64,000 nt of DNA from an uncultured Elusimicrobia bacterium (GCA_947306425.1 CAMZGO010000002.1:1-64000), one strand, 5' to 3'; shown: positions 9,024 to 17,976, counted from the stretch's first letter. Notes: a model not told the origin generated them from the sequence alone. Numbers and translations are program-made.

Positions 9024-9791
9024 ATGGAAAGACTTTTTCTATCTTGGAATGTAAACGGCCTTCGTGCCATAGAAAAAAAGGGGTTCAAAGATTGGCTTCT
9101 TTCAACGGGGGCAGATATTGTTGCTTTACAAGAAACAAAATGTTTGCCGGAACAATTACCAGACAGTCTAAAAAATGTTCCGGATTATAATTTATATCTT
9201 TCAAGCCCGCAAAGGAAAGGTTATTCCGGCGTAGGTATTTTTTGCAAAGAAAAACCGCTAAAAGTAACTTATGATTTAGGCAGCGAAGAATTTGATATTG
9301 AGGGGCGTTTTATTATGCTTGAATATCAAAATTTTTACTTTATAAATTGTTATTTTCCAAATGGCGGCCGAGGGGAAGATCGTATTGCTTATAAACTGCG
9401 CTTTTATGATGCTTTTTTACAACTTGTAAAAAAACTTTCCAAAGAAAAATTTGTTATCACTTGCGGGGATGTAAACACCGCGCACAAAGAAATTGACCTT
9501 GAACATCCTAAGGAAAACCAAAACATAACCGGCTTTTTACCGTCAGAACGTGCTTGGCTTGATAGATTTTTTAATGAAGCATTGGTAGATACCTTCCGTA
9601 TGTTTAACCAAGAACCCAAACAATATACTTGGTGGGATTATAAAACAGCAGCCCGTTCAAGAAATGTCGGCTGGCGGCTGGATTATTTTATGGTAGATTT
9701 TAATGCGGCAAAATACATAAAAAATGCCGGCATTTTATCTGATGTTATGGGCTCAGACCATGCACCGATATCTTTAAAAATTGACTTATGA
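9024..9791 (+). CDS. xth: Exodeoxyribonuclease III (AP endonuclease family)
   Basis: 255 residues of the Exo III/APE1 class, acting in base-excision repair of abasic sites and 3'-blocked ends. Conserved catalytic blocks are visible in order: LSWNVNGLRA, LQETKC (metal-binding Glu), GYSGVGIF, CGDVNTAH, WRLDYFM and GSDHAPI (catalytic His). No Shine-Dalgarno precedes the ATG. A TATTAT lies exactly 6 nt upstream, so the mRNA may be leaderless. It overlaps the following transporter gene by 4 bases. Confidence 0.95.
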   Translation: MERLFLSWNVNGLRAIEKKGFKDWLLSTGADIVALQETKCLPEQLPDSLKNVPDYNLYLSSPQRKGYSGVGIFCKEKPLKVTYDLGSEEFDIEGRFIMLEYQNFYFINCYFPNGGRGEDRIAYKLRFYDAFLQLVKKLSKEKFVITCGDVNTAHKEIDLEHPKENQNITGFLPSERAWLDRFFNEALVDTFRMFNQEPKQYTWWDYKTAARSRNVGWRLDYFMVDFNAAKYIKNAGILSDVMGSDHAPISLKIDL

Positions 9792-10687
9792 TTAAGGCAT
9801 ATTTCTCTTTATTCTTCTTTTGGCTTATTATAGGTTTTGCCCCTATTTTTGGGGGCCTTTCCGTTAATGTTATTGACGGTGTTTTGCTGGTTTTTTTGTC
9901 AAGCATAATCGGGTTTTTATATTTTGTACCATACCTTATAAAAAATAAGAGTTTCTGTTTGCTTTTCAAGAAAAATAATTTTATTCCTTTTTTGGTAATT
10001 GCAAATTTCGGTTCTGCCTTGCCGTTTTGTTGTTTGCTGTATGCCTTAAAATTTACTACACCTGCAAATACTGCCATATTAAACCAATTTGAACTTTTAT
10101 ATTCCTTTATCTTTAGTGTAATATTTTTGAAAGAAAAAGTTACTTTTAAGCAGGTATTTGCTTCTCTTTTAATTATATTGGGCGGGGTTGTTTTAATGGC
10201 AGGATCAGTAAAAAATATAAACTTAAAAGGGGACCTTATTGTCATTTTAAGCGTGTGGATGTTCCAAGCATCGCATATTGCAGCAAAAAAATTGTCAGCG
10301 AATATTCCTTGCCAAGTTCTTGCAGCGGCAAAAAATTTATATGCTTTGCCTTTAATGGCTGTTTTGATTTTAATATACTCAAACACAATTTTTATTAAGC
10401 CGGGTATAACATTTTACGGAGTACTTTTTTATATGGGTATTATCCGTTATGGTTTATCTTATTTACTTTGGTTTTGGACTATACAAAAACTTTCCCTCTC
10501 CAAAGTTACCGCTATTGCTCTTTCTTACCCGGCTTTAACTTTAATTTTATCTTGCCTGTTTGGTTATGACAAATTAACTTTGTATAATGTTATAGGGTTA
10601 GCATTATCAATGATTGGGGCAGTATTACTTAGCAAAATGATAACCAAGGAGGTAAAATATGAACAACAGAGGATTCTCCCTGATTGA
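9788..10687 (+). CDS. EamA/DMT-family membrane transporter
   Basis: 299 residues with about ten hydrophobic helices in two repeats, typical of drug/metabolite transporters of the EamA family; the second half holds the IIRYGLSYLLWFWTIQKLS block common in these proteins. It is an inner-membrane permease; the substrate cannot be inferred. The ATG overlaps the exonuclease stop (ATGA), so the genes are translationally coupled. Its last 29 bases overlap the start of the next pilin gene, whose AAGGAGG lies inside this coding region. Confidence 0.88.
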   Translation: MIKAYFSLFFFWLIIGFAPIFGGLSVNVIDGVLLVFLSSIIGFLYFVPYLIKNKSFCLLFKKNNFIPFLVIANFGSALPFCCLLYALKFTTPANTAILNQFELLYSFIFSVIFLKEKVTFKQVFASLLIILGGVVLMAGSVKNINLKGDLIVILSVWMFQASHIAAKKLSANIPCQVLAAAKNLYALPLMAVLILIYSNTIFIKPGITFYGVLFYMGIIRYGLSYLLWFWTIQKLSLSKVTAIALSYPALTLILSCLFGYDKLTLYNVIGLALSMIGAVLLSKMITKEVKYEQQRILPD

Positions 10688-11141
10688 ACTTTTGGTAGTG
10701 GTTTTAATTATCGGTATCCTAGCAAGCATCGCTTTACCCTCTTACCAGCATATTGTGGAAAAAGCACGCAATACGGAAGCACAAATGTTTATAAAACCGC
10801 TTTCCTATATCATAGACTATAAACCAAAAACCGAATATACCGCTGATTTAACACCCAAGGATTTAATAACTTTTGATTTACAAGGCGGCTATTGGAACGA
10901 AGATAATACTCTTTATAAAACACGTATGCATGCAGTAACGGCAAGCTGTACTGTTTCGCCGAAAGCATGTGTAGGGGAAATTGTTTATCCTGCAAACGGT
11001 ACCGCAAAGTATAGTTTAAGGTTTAGCAGAACTGCTGACGCCCCGCTGGTAAAGACCTGTATTTATAACAGTTCCAAATTCGAAAAGATTTGTGATTATA
11101 TGATGACAACTTTCGGCTTTACAAAACAAAGCGGGAATTAA
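10659..11141 (+). CDS. Type IV pilin-like protein
   Basis: 160 residues. Class III prepilin leader MNNRG followed by [20 protein letters not shown]: prepilin peptidase would cleave after Gly5 and the conserved Glu is at mature position 5. The hydrophobic helix is followed by a globular domain with cysteines (SCTVSPKACVGE, KTCIY, KICDY) suitable for disulfides. It resembles PilE/pseudopilin subunits assembled into an extracellular fibre. A strong AAGGAGG inside the upstream transporter gene and a 29-bp overlap imply translational coupling. It is one of seven pilin-like genes dispersed through the window. Confidence 0.9.
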   Translation: MNNRGFSLIELLVVVLIIGILASIALPSYQHIVEKARNTEAQMFIKPLSYIIDYKPKTEYTADLTPKDLITFDLQGGYWNEDNTLYKTRMHAVTASCTVSPKACVGEIVYPANGTAKYSLRFSRTADAPLVKTCIYNSSKFEKICDYMMTTFGFTKQSGN

Positions 11142-11142
11142 C

Positions 11143-11167
11143 AAAAGCCCCGCGCTAATGCGCGGGG
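11143..11167 (-). terminator. Terminator between convergent genes
   Basis: 8-bp GC stem CCCCGCGC / GCGCGGGG with a 4-base loop. On the minus strand it is followed by CTTTT, serving the gene ending at 11199; it probably also blocks read-through from the pilin on the plus strand. Confidence 0.75.
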
Positions 11168-11198
11168 AAGAGTCATGAAACAAACAATAGGTTAAAAT

Positions 11199-11678
11199 CT
11201 ATCTTGCAGCGGTTCTAAAAAAGTTACCCTTATTTCTGCCGCCGATTAAAGATGGTTTACCAATCATTTTATCTGCCACAATTAAAATATCTTTACTGCC
11301 GGAAGAGTATTCTTGTATACCTGAACCGAAAATATCACCGCTTTTCAAAACACCCAAAGAGCCATGGGAGTTTATTTGTACTTCCATTTTAATTTTACCT
11401 TCGTAAGAGTCAATAAGCAAATCCTCTTTAGTAACTTCAAAATCAAGCGGGAAAGTGGGATTTATTACACGTTTAATGGCTATTGGAACATCAGCTTCAT
11501 TTTTGGCAATAATTGAACAAGCGACATTATTTGCCTGTGCATTTTTAAGCAACCTGTTAACGACTTCCACACGGCCGGAAAGCACAAATCTTTGCGGTTC
11601 CGCAACACCATTGTTATGGTATAAATACGTTCCTATACCTAAAGTCGCTAACAAAAAAACAGTTACAAAATACTTCAT
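11199..11678 (-). CDS. Membrane-anchored protein resembling the CcmI/CcmH C-terminal periplasmic domain
   Basis: 159 residues with an N-terminal anchor or signal (MKYFVTVFLLATLGIGTYLY). The rest (ACSIIAKNEADVPIAIKRV, FPLDFEVTKEDLL, GSGIQEYSSGSKDILIVADK) follows the pattern of the beta-sandwich domain at the C-terminus of cytochrome c maturation protein CcmI, in which a small-molecule or heme-lyase adaptor role is proposed. No other cytochrome c maturation gene is nearby, so a role in cytochrome assembly is not supported by context. It starts 5 bases after the SH3 protein stop and is probably its operon partner. Confidence 0.55.
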   Translation of the reverse strand: MKYFVTVFLLATLGIGTYLYHNNGVAEPQRFVLSGRVEVVNRLLKNAQANNVACSIIAKNEADVPIAIKRVINPTFPLDFEVTKEDLLIDSYEGKIKMEVQINSHGSLGVLKSGDIFGSGIQEYSSGSKDILIVADKMIGKPSLIGGRNKGNFFRTAAR

Positions 11679-11683
11679 TTAAC

Positions 11684-12139
11684 TTACTTTCTGTACTCCA
11701 AAAAACCCCATACGACGGAAGAATGTACCCATCCTTTCACGCCGTCATCATCTTCTACTTGCAGCCAAGAACCCTGCTTTTTAATAAATTTCATCGGATA
11801 GCCTTTCTCAACAACCCAAGCGACATCTGATTTTACATCAGGTTTAACACGTACATTTATATCGCTTTTTGCTACCAAGGCAGGTGTCTCGCTCAACAAA
11901 TCTTTATGAATCCAACCAGAATAACCTTCAAAATCTTTTACTTCAACCCATTGGCGGTCCTTGCTTACGCCAAACATTTCAAGAGGGGTATATTTCCATA
12001 CCAAGAATTTTTTTGAACATTTTGAACTTGCACAGCTGCGGATATTGCCTTGTTTTACCCCGACACTGGCGAAGCGTGCAACTGCAAAAGCATTGCAGGA
12101 TAAGAATAAAGTTAAAGAAATTATAAAAAATTTTTTCAT
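11684..12139 (-). CDS. Exported protein with two bacterial SH3 domains
   Basis: 151 residues: signal peptide MKKFFIISLTLFLSCNAFA, then two SH3b repeats. Repeat one (~25-83) has NIRSCASSKCSKKFLVWK and WVEVKDFEGYSGWIHKDLL; repeat two (~92-146) has INVRVKPDVKSDVAWVVEKG and WLQVEDDDGVKGWVHSSVV. This matches the periplasmic SH3-like family (often annotated YgiM-like) that binds peptidoglycan or protein ligands at the envelope. GGAGAT precedes the ATG. It is followed directly by the CcmI-like membrane protein on the same strand. The gap 12140-12232 shows no gene. Confidence 0.82.
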   Translation of the reverse strand: MKKFFIISLTLFLSCNAFAVARFASVGVKQGNIRSCASSKCSKKFLVWKYTPLEMFGVSKDRQWVEVKDFEGYSGWIHKDLLSETPALVAKSDINVRVKPDVKSDVAWVVEKGYPMKFIKKQGSWLQVEDDDGVKGWVHSSVVWGFLEYRK

Positions 12140-12232
12140 AGCATCTCCTTTATTAAAAGTATAGCATATTTGAATAAAAAAATAAATAATGAAATTTGAA
12201 TTTTTTTATTAGCTGATTATTAATAATTGATA

Positions 12233-12718
12233 TTAAAAGTAATAAACATAGTCATTACCATTAGGTACTCTTTGTTCCTCATTTTTACCTGTTACCGCTT
12301 GGCAAATTACTTGTCCAACAGAACTATCTTTGACTGCATAACAACGATCCCCACCCATATCGGGATTCCACCATGTCATTTTCCTGGCTCCGTTGAAACC
12401 ACACATACCATATTTTCCACCTCCATCAACCATACAATAACCCCAATCAAAATAAGCATAATTAGTAGGTGTTTTAGTCGTTTTTAGATCAATGTCCAGT
12501 GAAAGGAAATTGTATGCATATACTCCGTGAATAGTATAATATTCTTGTTGTGCTTTGTAAATACTGTTTAGCATAAGTGTTGCTTGCGTAAATTTTGATT
12601 TATAAATAATCTTTTTATATTGCGGCAAAGCAACAGCGGCAAGTATGCCTATAATTAGCACGACTACTAAAAGTTCAATTAAAGTAAAACCCTTGGCTGT
12701 ATTTTTTATTTTGTCCAT
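12233..12718 (-). CDS. Type IV pilin-like protein with candidate phase-variable promoter
   Basis: 161 residues from the ATG preceded by AGGAGAATTT; an in-frame ATG 12 codons upstream lacks such a site. Leader [10 protein letters not shown], then [20 protein letters not shown], with prepilin cleavage after Gly10 and Glu at mature position 5. The globular domain has several cysteines ([26 protein letters not shown]). The leader and first residues are almost identical to those of the pilin at 21328, including a conserved upstream stretch with GCTTTATAAAGC. Expression probably depends on the poly-T spacer promoter at 12771-12801. Confidence 0.9.
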   Translation of the reverse strand: MDKIKNTAKGFTLIELLVVVLIIGILAAVALPQYKKIIYKSKFTQATLMLNSIYKAQQEYYTIHGVYAYNFLSLDIDLKTTKTPTNYAYFDWGYCMVDGGGKYGMCGFNGARKMTWWNPDMGGDRCYAVKDSSVGQVICQAVTGKNEEQRVPNGNDYVYYF

Positions 12719-12770
12719 AAATTCTCCTATATTCGCTTTATAAAGCATTTTCAAATATGTTTACACAAAA

Positions 12771-12801
12771 ATTATACAAAAAAAAAAAAAATGGCTGTCA
12801 A
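12771..12801 (-). promoter_or_regulatory. Pilin promoter with 14-T homopolymer spacer
   Basis: On the minus strand TTGACA (12796-12801) and TATAAT (12771-12776) are both consensus. The spacer is GCCA, fourteen Ts and G, 19 bp in all. Loss of two Ts would give the optimal 17 bp. The same architecture precedes the pilins at 21328 and 27703. Confidence 0.75.
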
Positions 12802-12901
12802 GAGCAATGTTTAAGTTCATCTTGTTTGAAACTTTTAATAAAAAAATCTCAAAGGTTATGGACCCTAACAGAAGACATTTTTAAAAAGAAAAAATGGAAT
12901 T

Positions 12902-13750
12902 TTATTTCAACAATTTTTTTAAGGCAGAAGGTATTTTGTGTACAACATCCGTAGCAAGTAAGGAAATTTTTCCTATTTCCTCTGCGGCGAGGTCAGCGGA
13001 AAAACCATGTAAATAACAACCTAAAGCCGCTGCGGTAAAAGCTGCTTTTTCTAGATCGTGCGTATTTAGCATCCGCGCATATAAGGCCGAAATAATACCG
13101 CCTAAAACGTCACCGCTGCCGGCTTTTGCCAGGCCGCAATTTCCAACGCGGCTTTCATAAGTTTTTACACCGTTACTGATATAAGTAACAGGCCCTTTGA
13201 GCAAACAAATTGCACCTGTTTTTTGTGCAAGTTCTTTTGCGGCATTTTTTATATTTAAGTCTTTTTGTTTTAATAATTTTTTCATTTCCCCGATATGCGG
13301 CGTTAAAATATAAGGCCCGCCGGCTTTTGGCAGTTTTGCATTTTTGCTTGCCAAAAAGGTTAAAGAACTTGCATCAATAACAGCAGGGAGTTTTGCAAAA
13401 TCTAAAATTTCCAAAGTATGTTTTGCCATTTCAGCAAGGCCGCTTCCTATAAGCAAAATATCAGGTTTAAAAGTTTTAATATATTTTTTAATTTCAACTA
13501 TTTGATTTTTTTCAAGCGGCAAAACAAGTGCCTGAGGAACTGTACAAACATTTGCTTTTATCACTTCGGGAATTGAGGCAAGAGCAACCATTCCTGCGCC
13601 GCTGAAATACGCACCCAAAACATTTAAAACCGCTGCGCCCTGCATAGTTTTTGAGCCTGCAATAATTAAAATTTTACCGTTAATATTTTTATAAGAATCT
13701 TTTTTTATTTTCGGGAAATTTAACTTAAAAAACTTCTTAGTTATTTTCAT
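12902..13750 (-). CDS. nnrD: ADP-dependent (S)-NAD(P)H-hydrate dehydratase
   Basis: 282 residues, the carbohydrate-kinase-like C-terminal half of YjeF/Nnr proteins. It repairs hydrated NADH or NADPH using ADP or ATP. Motifs: AGSKTMQGAAVLNVLGAYFS near residue 32, LTPHIGEM, and the phosphate-binding GLAKAGSGDVLGGI near residue 225. The epimerase half (NnrE) is not fused here and is not in the window. The ATG overlaps the acpS stop (ATGA), so it is the last gene of the operon starting at hpt. Confidence 0.9.
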   Translation of the reverse strand: MKITKKFFKLNFPKIKKDSYKNINGKILIIAGSKTMQGAAVLNVLGAYFSGAGMVALASIPEVIKANVCTVPQALVLPLEKNQIVEIKKYIKTFKPDILLIGSGLAEMAKHTLEILDFAKLPAVIDASSLTFLASKNAKLPKAGGPYILTPHIGEMKKLLKQKDLNIKNAAKELAQKTGAICLLKGPVTYISNGVKTYESRVGNCGLAKAGSGDVLGGIISALYARMLNTHDLEKAAFTAAALGCYLHGFSADLAAEEIGKISLLATDVVHKIPSALKKLLK

Positions 13751-14091
13751 TTTCTATAAACCAAAACAATCGCCTGTGCGAATTTTTTAGTGTGCGATAA
13801 AGATATTTTAAATTCTAAATCATTTGCGCGTTTATCTTTAACAGTTACAATAGGCGCACCCGATTTATCATTTAAAACCTGTATTTTCTTAAACGCTATT
13901 TTATCAAAAGGCAAGGCCTTAAAGACCGCCTCTTTAGCACTGTAACGCGCGGCAAGGTGTTGGGCTATATTTTTTTTGGAAAAACAATATTCAATTTCTT
14001 TAGGTGTAAATAAGCGTTCCAAAACCTTTTTTTCAAGGTTTTCAAAGCGGGAAACTTCTTCAATATCAGTTCCTATATTTACAATTTCCAT
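13747..14091 (-). CDS. acpS: Holo-[acyl-carrier-protein] synthase
   Basis: 114 residues from the ATG at 14091. Transfers 4'-phosphopantetheine from CoA to acyl carrier protein. Both AcpS motifs are present: GTDIEEVSRF near the start and AARYSAKEAVFKAL near residue 50, providing the Mg-binding Asp and Glu. An upstream in-frame TTG would overlap the glmS stop; the ATG one base after that stop is more plausible. It overlaps nnrD by 4 bases, an arrangement common in bacteria. Confidence 0.93.
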   Translation of the reverse strand: MEIVNIGTDIEEVSRFENLEKKVLERLFTPKEIEYCFSKKNIAQHLAARYSAKEAVFKALPFDKIAFKKIQVLNDKSGAPIVTVKDKRANDLEFKISLSHTKKFAQAIVLVYRK

Positions 14092-14092
14092 A

Positions 14093-15892
14093 TTATTCAA
14101 CGGTTACGCTTTTGGCGAGATTTCTGGGTTTATCAATTTCCCTACCCAAAAAATTGGCTATATGGTAAGCGTAAAATTGCAAAACCGTTGCCGCAACTAA
14201 GGGGAATAAATACTCATTAGTATAAGGTACATCCAAAGCATTTTTTACCGACGTATTGGTTATAATTATTATTTTTGCACCGCGCGCGGCAACTTCTTGG
14301 CAGGAAGAAAGCATTTTCTCATACAAATCACTTTTCGGCGCAAGGGCAACGACGGGAACATCTTTATCAATTATTGCAATAGGTCCGTGTTTGATTTCAC
14401 CGGCGGCGAAACCTTCCGCGTGTTCATAAGAAATTTCTTTTAACTTAAGAGCGCCTTCCAAAGCAAGCGGGAAACTTGCATTACGCCCGATAAAAACAAA
14501 TGACGGGCTTTTGTAAACTTTTGCAGCAATTTTTTTAACTTCATTTTCAAGTTTTAAAGTTTGTTTCAAAAGTTCCGGTAAAGTTAAAAGTTCTTGATAT
14601 AAATCCTCAAATTCCGCCTTTGTAATAGCACCTTGAACATAAGCAAGTTGCAAAGCAAGCGCATATAAAACCGTTAATTGGCAAGTAAAGGCCTTTGTGG
14701 AAGCAACACTGATTTCCGGCCCGCAATGAGTAAAGACAGAATAATCACTTTCCCTCACTATTGCCGAACCTACAACATTACAAATACTCAATACTTTTAA
14801 TCCGTCGGCTTTGGCATTTTTTAAAGCGGCCAAAGTGTCGGCTGTTTCCCCTGATTGGCTTACCGCTATAAATAACCAATTCTTTTTAAAGTGTATAGGG
14901 CGGTACTTAAATTCAGAAGCCATTTCTACTTCAACCGGTATTTTGGCAAAATGTTCAATAATATACCTAGCAACCAAGGCAGCATGGTAAGCCGTTCCGC
15001 AAGCGACAATATACACACCTTCTATTTTTTTTGCTTCTTTTAAAGGCAAACTAAAGGCTTTAGTAATATCGGGCGGTAAGGTTTGTAAAGTATCTTTAAC
15101 TGCTTGCGGTTCATCAAAAATTTCTTTAATCATAAAATGCTTAAAGCCGCCTTTTTCAGCAGCGGAAATATCCCAAGAAATTGTATGTACTTTGCGCGTT
15201 ATTTTGCGAAAGTCAGCATTATAAATTTCAATACTTTTTGGGGTAATTTTAACGGTATCACCGTCTTCAAAAAATATTGCTTTATTAGTATGCTTCAAAA
15301 AAGCCGGAATATCCGAAGCCAAGAAAAACCCTTTATTTGTGATACCAGCAACCAAAGGGCTCTGTTTTTTAGCCGCAACCATAACACCAGGTTCTTTAGA
15401 GTTTAATGCGGCAATTGCAAAAGCACCTTTTAATTTGCGTGTAACTTTTTGGAAGGCAGTAAAAAAGTCCTTTCCCTTTTTATACTCTTCCTCAAGCAAA
15501 TGGGCAATAACCTCTGTATCGGTTTCGGATTTAAATTTATGTCCCCGTTTAAGTAATTCCTTTTTAAGTTCTAAAAAATTTTCAATAATTCCATTATGCA
15601 CTAGGGCGATATCGCCGCTGCAATCAGTATGCGGATGGCTGTTTTGTAAAGACGGTTTTCCATGCGTTGCCCAACGTGTATGGGCAATACCTAAAACGGC
15701 TTTTTTATCGCTTTTTTTAATCAAATTCTCAAGGTTTTTAACTTGCCCTACAGCTTTCACAACGACAATTTTATTGTTTTCTTCCAAAGCAATACCGGCA
15801 GAATCATAACCGCGGTATTCAAGTTTTTTAAGCCCTTCTATTAAAAGATTGGCACAATGCTCCTTTCCACAATAACCGACTATTCCGCACAT
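14093..15892 (-). CDS. glmS: Glutamine-fructose-6-phosphate aminotransferase (isomerizing)
   Basis: 599 residues, full length. It makes glucosamine 6-phosphate for peptidoglycan. The N-terminal class II glutamine amidotransferase domain begins MCGIVGYCG with catalytic Cys2 and contains HTRWATHGKPS. Two SIS sugar-isomerase domains follow (VSQSGETADTLAAL, FIGRNASFPLALEGALKLKE), ending in KPRNLAKSVTVE as is usual. Its ATG overlaps the pdxJ stop. There is no upstream gap, so no glmS ribozyme is possible here. Together with glmM in the same operon it covers two consecutive steps towards UDP-GlcNAc. Confidence 0.97.
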   Translation of the reverse strand: MCGIVGYCGKEHCANLLIEGLKKLEYRGYDSAGIALEENNKIVVVKAVGQVKNLENLIKKSDKKAVLGIAHTRWATHGKPSLQNSHPHTDCSGDIALVHNGIIENFLELKKELLKRGHKFKSETDTEVIAHLLEEEYKKGKDFFTAFQKVTRKLKGAFAIAALNSKEPGVMVAAKKQSPLVAGITNKGFFLASDIPAFLKHTNKAIFFEDGDTVKITPKSIEIYNADFRKITRKVHTISWDISAAEKGGFKHFMIKEIFDEPQAVKDTLQTLPPDITKAFSLPLKEAKKIEGVYIVACGTAYHAALVARYIIEHFAKIPVEVEMASEFKYRPIHFKKNWLFIAVSQSGETADTLAALKNAKADGLKVLSICNVVGSAIVRESDYSVFTHCGPEISVASTKAFTCQLTVLYALALQLAYVQGAITKAEFEDLYQELLTLPELLKQTLKLENEVKKIAAKVYKSPSFVFIGRNASFPLALEGALKLKEISYEHAEGFAAGEIKHGPIAIIDKDVPVVALAPKSDLYEKMLSSCQEVAARGAKIIIITNTSVKNALDVPYTNEYLFPLVAATVLQFYAYHIANFLGREIDKPRNLAKSVTVE

Positions 15893-16611
15893 TATTTTAC
15901 CCCTATTAAAAGTTTCATATCAAGCAAGGCCTGCGGCAAACCACAAAATACTGCTCTTGAAATTATGGAATGGCCTATATTCAAGGCCTCCATACCGTTA
16001 ATTGCGGCAATATCTTTGACATTTTCATAATTGAGGCCGTGCCCGGAATGTACTTCTAAGTTAAGTTCTTTAGCCAAAATCGTAGCCATATCTATACGCT
16101 CTAGTTCTTCTAGGCGGGAAATTTCATTTTTTGCTTCGCTGTACGCCCTGGTACAAATTTCAACGATATCTGCACCCATACGCTTTGCCGCGCGTACACT
16201 TGTCGGGTCAGGGTCAATAAACAAACTTACTTTAATACCCTTTTTTTGCAAGGATTTAATGGCACGTGTTATAGGTAAAATATTTCGTTTAGATAAATTT
16301 AAACCGCCGGTGGTTGTAAGTTCGTTGGGGAATTCCGGAACAAGGCAAACTGACCCGCATTTAATTGACAAAGCAAAGTCTACCATTTCCTTTGTTGCGG
16401 ACATTTCAAGATGTATTTTTCCGCGGGCCGTTTTTGCTAGATTTTTTAGGTCTGTTTCCTGAATATGGCGCCTATCCGAACGCAAGTGCATAACAATATA
16501 ATCAGCCCCGAGTGCAAGACAAATTTCCGCCGCTTTAAGCGGGTTTGGCTCTACACCTCCGCGGGCTTGGCGTATAGTTGCGATATGGTCTAAATTAACC
16601 CCTAATTTCAT
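15892..16611 (-). CDS. pdxJ: Pyridoxine 5'-phosphate synthase
   Basis: 239 residues. It condenses 1-deoxyxylulose 5-phosphate with 3-amino-2-oxopropyl phosphate to give pyridoxine 5'-phosphate (DXP-dependent vitamin B6 route). The start KLGVNLDHIATIRQARGG and the segments IVMHLRSDRRHI, CLVPEFPNE and HSGHGLNYENV are classic PdxJ blocks. Its substrate DXP is made by Dxs, encoded 12 kb away. It is followed by glmS with overlapping stop and start, and sits 9 bases after glmM. Confidence 0.95.
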   Translation of the reverse strand: MKLGVNLDHIATIRQARGGVEPNPLKAAEICLALGADYIVMHLRSDRRHIQETDLKNLAKTARGKIHLEMSATKEMVDFALSIKCGSVCLVPEFPNELTTTGGLNLSKRNILPITRAIKSLQKKGIKVSLFIDPDPTSVRAAKRMGADIVEICTRAYSEAKNEISRLEELERIDMATILAKELNLEVHSGHGLNYENVKDIAAINGMEALNIGHSIISRAVFCGLPQALLDMKLLIGVK

Positions 16612-16620
16612 AAAACACCT

Positions 16621-17976
16621 CTAACAATTTTTAACTTTACTCTTGTAAAAATTAACAACTTTTTGACAAATATCTTCCACAGTATCTTTATTTTCATCTT
16701 CCACAAGGACACGGAGTAGCGGTTCCGTTCCGGAATAACGCACGACTATGCGCCCCTTTTCCCCCATAGAATTTTCCAATTCTTTGACATATTCACAAAA
16801 GCCGTCAATTTCTTCCAAAGGAATTTTACTTTCTACTTTAACAGGCACTAATTTTAACGGATATTTTTGCCATAAATTTTTGTAATAACTCAATTTTTTA
16901 CCTGAACTTTTTAAAATATTCAAGAGTTGCAAAGCCGTCAAAATGCCATCACCTGCAGGCGCAACGTCCTTGAAAATTATGTGACCGGAGGTTTCCCCCC
17001 CTATAGAAAGGTTTTGTGTCATTAATTCTTCAAAAACATATTTATCGCCAACTTTTGTTAAAACGGGTTTAATTCCGTTTTTCTTCAAAAAATTTATCAA
17101 ACCCAAATTAGCCATAATAGTTAAAACTGCTTTATTGCCTTTGAGTTTATTGTTTTCTTTCAAATATAAAGCAACCGTTGAAATGACATTATCGCCGTCA
17201 AAAACGGCGCCATCTTCGGTTACGGCAATAAGGCGGTCGGCATCTCCGTCAAAAGAAAGGCCGGCATCTGCTTTATTTTGTTTTACTGCTTCCTGCAACC
17301 CTTCAGTATGAAGAGCGCCGGCATTTTTATTTATATTAAAACCATTTGGATTATTATTGATTACCGTTACTTTTGCACCAAGTTCCTCAAAAACTTTAGG
17401 AGCAATTTGGGAAGAAGCGCCATTAGCACAATCAAGCACTAAATTAAGACCTTTTAAATTATCAACTTGAGTTAAAGTGCTTTTAAGAAAAGCAATATAT
17501 TCTTCCACTTTTTCCGGTACTTCCATGAATTTTGTATCTTCCTTTTGGGCCGGAACCGATTTTAAATTTTCAATTTCGCGTTCAATACTGTCTTCAATAT
17601 CTTCACTAAGTTTTGTACCCTCGGCAGAAAAGAATTTTATACCGTTAAATTCAGCAGGATTATGGCTGGCTGAAATTACGATTCCGCAAATATTTTTATA
17701 TTTTTGGGTAAGCAAAGAAACACTTGGCGTAGTGGAAATACCCAATGATAAAACATTATACCCTGCTGCTCTTATACCCTTAGTTAAGCACTCCAAAATT
17801 GCTTTACCGCTTGCACGGGAATCTTGTGCAATAAAAACATCTTTACTTTTGATTTCCGGTACCTGCTTTGATAATTCTCTCAAAGCACAGTAACCGAGTT
17901 TAGTTACAAAATCTTCAGTTAAAGGGAATTCCCCCCATATAGAGCGAACTCCGTCAGTACCAAAATATTTAGGCAT
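16621..17976 (-). CDS. glmM: Phosphoglucosamine mutase
   Basis: 451 residues. Interconverts glucosamine 6-phosphate and 1-phosphate for cell-wall precursor synthesis. N-terminal KYFGTDGVRSIWGE, phosphoserine loop ISASHNPAEFNG (catalytic Ser near residue 103), metal loop SFDGDADRLI and sugar-phosphate loop VVRYSGTEPLLRVLVE are all present. It overlaps the ftsH 3' end by 8 bases, placing it in the hpt-ftsH-glmM-pdxJ-glmS operon. Confidence 0.96.
   Translation of the reverse strand: MPKYFGTDGVRSIWGEFPLTEDFVTKLGYCALRELSKQVPEIKSKDVFIAQDSRASGKAILECLTKGIRAAGYNVLSLGISTTPSVSLLTQKYKNICGIVISASHNPAEFNGIKFFSAEGTKLSEDIEDSIEREIENLKSVPAQKEDTKFMEVPEKVEEYIAFLKSTLTQVDNLKGLNLVLDCANGASSQIAPKVFEELGAKVTVINNNPNGFNINKNAGALHTEGLQEAVKQNKADAGLSFDGDADRLIAVTEDGAVFDGDNVISTVALYLKENNKLKGNKAVLTIMANLGLINFLKKNGIKPVLTKVGDKYVFEELMTQNLSIGGETSGHIIFKDVAPAGDGILTALQLLNILKSSGKKLSYYKNLWQKYPLKLVPVKVESKIPLEEIDGFCEYVKELENSMGEKGRIVVRYSGTEPLLRVLVEDENKDTVEDICQKVVNFYKSKVKNC

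Noticed and set aside
15890-15960. glmS ribozyme or metK SAM riboswitch
   Set aside because: glmS overlaps the upstream pdxJ stop and metK has a leader of about ten bases, so neither has room for such an element.
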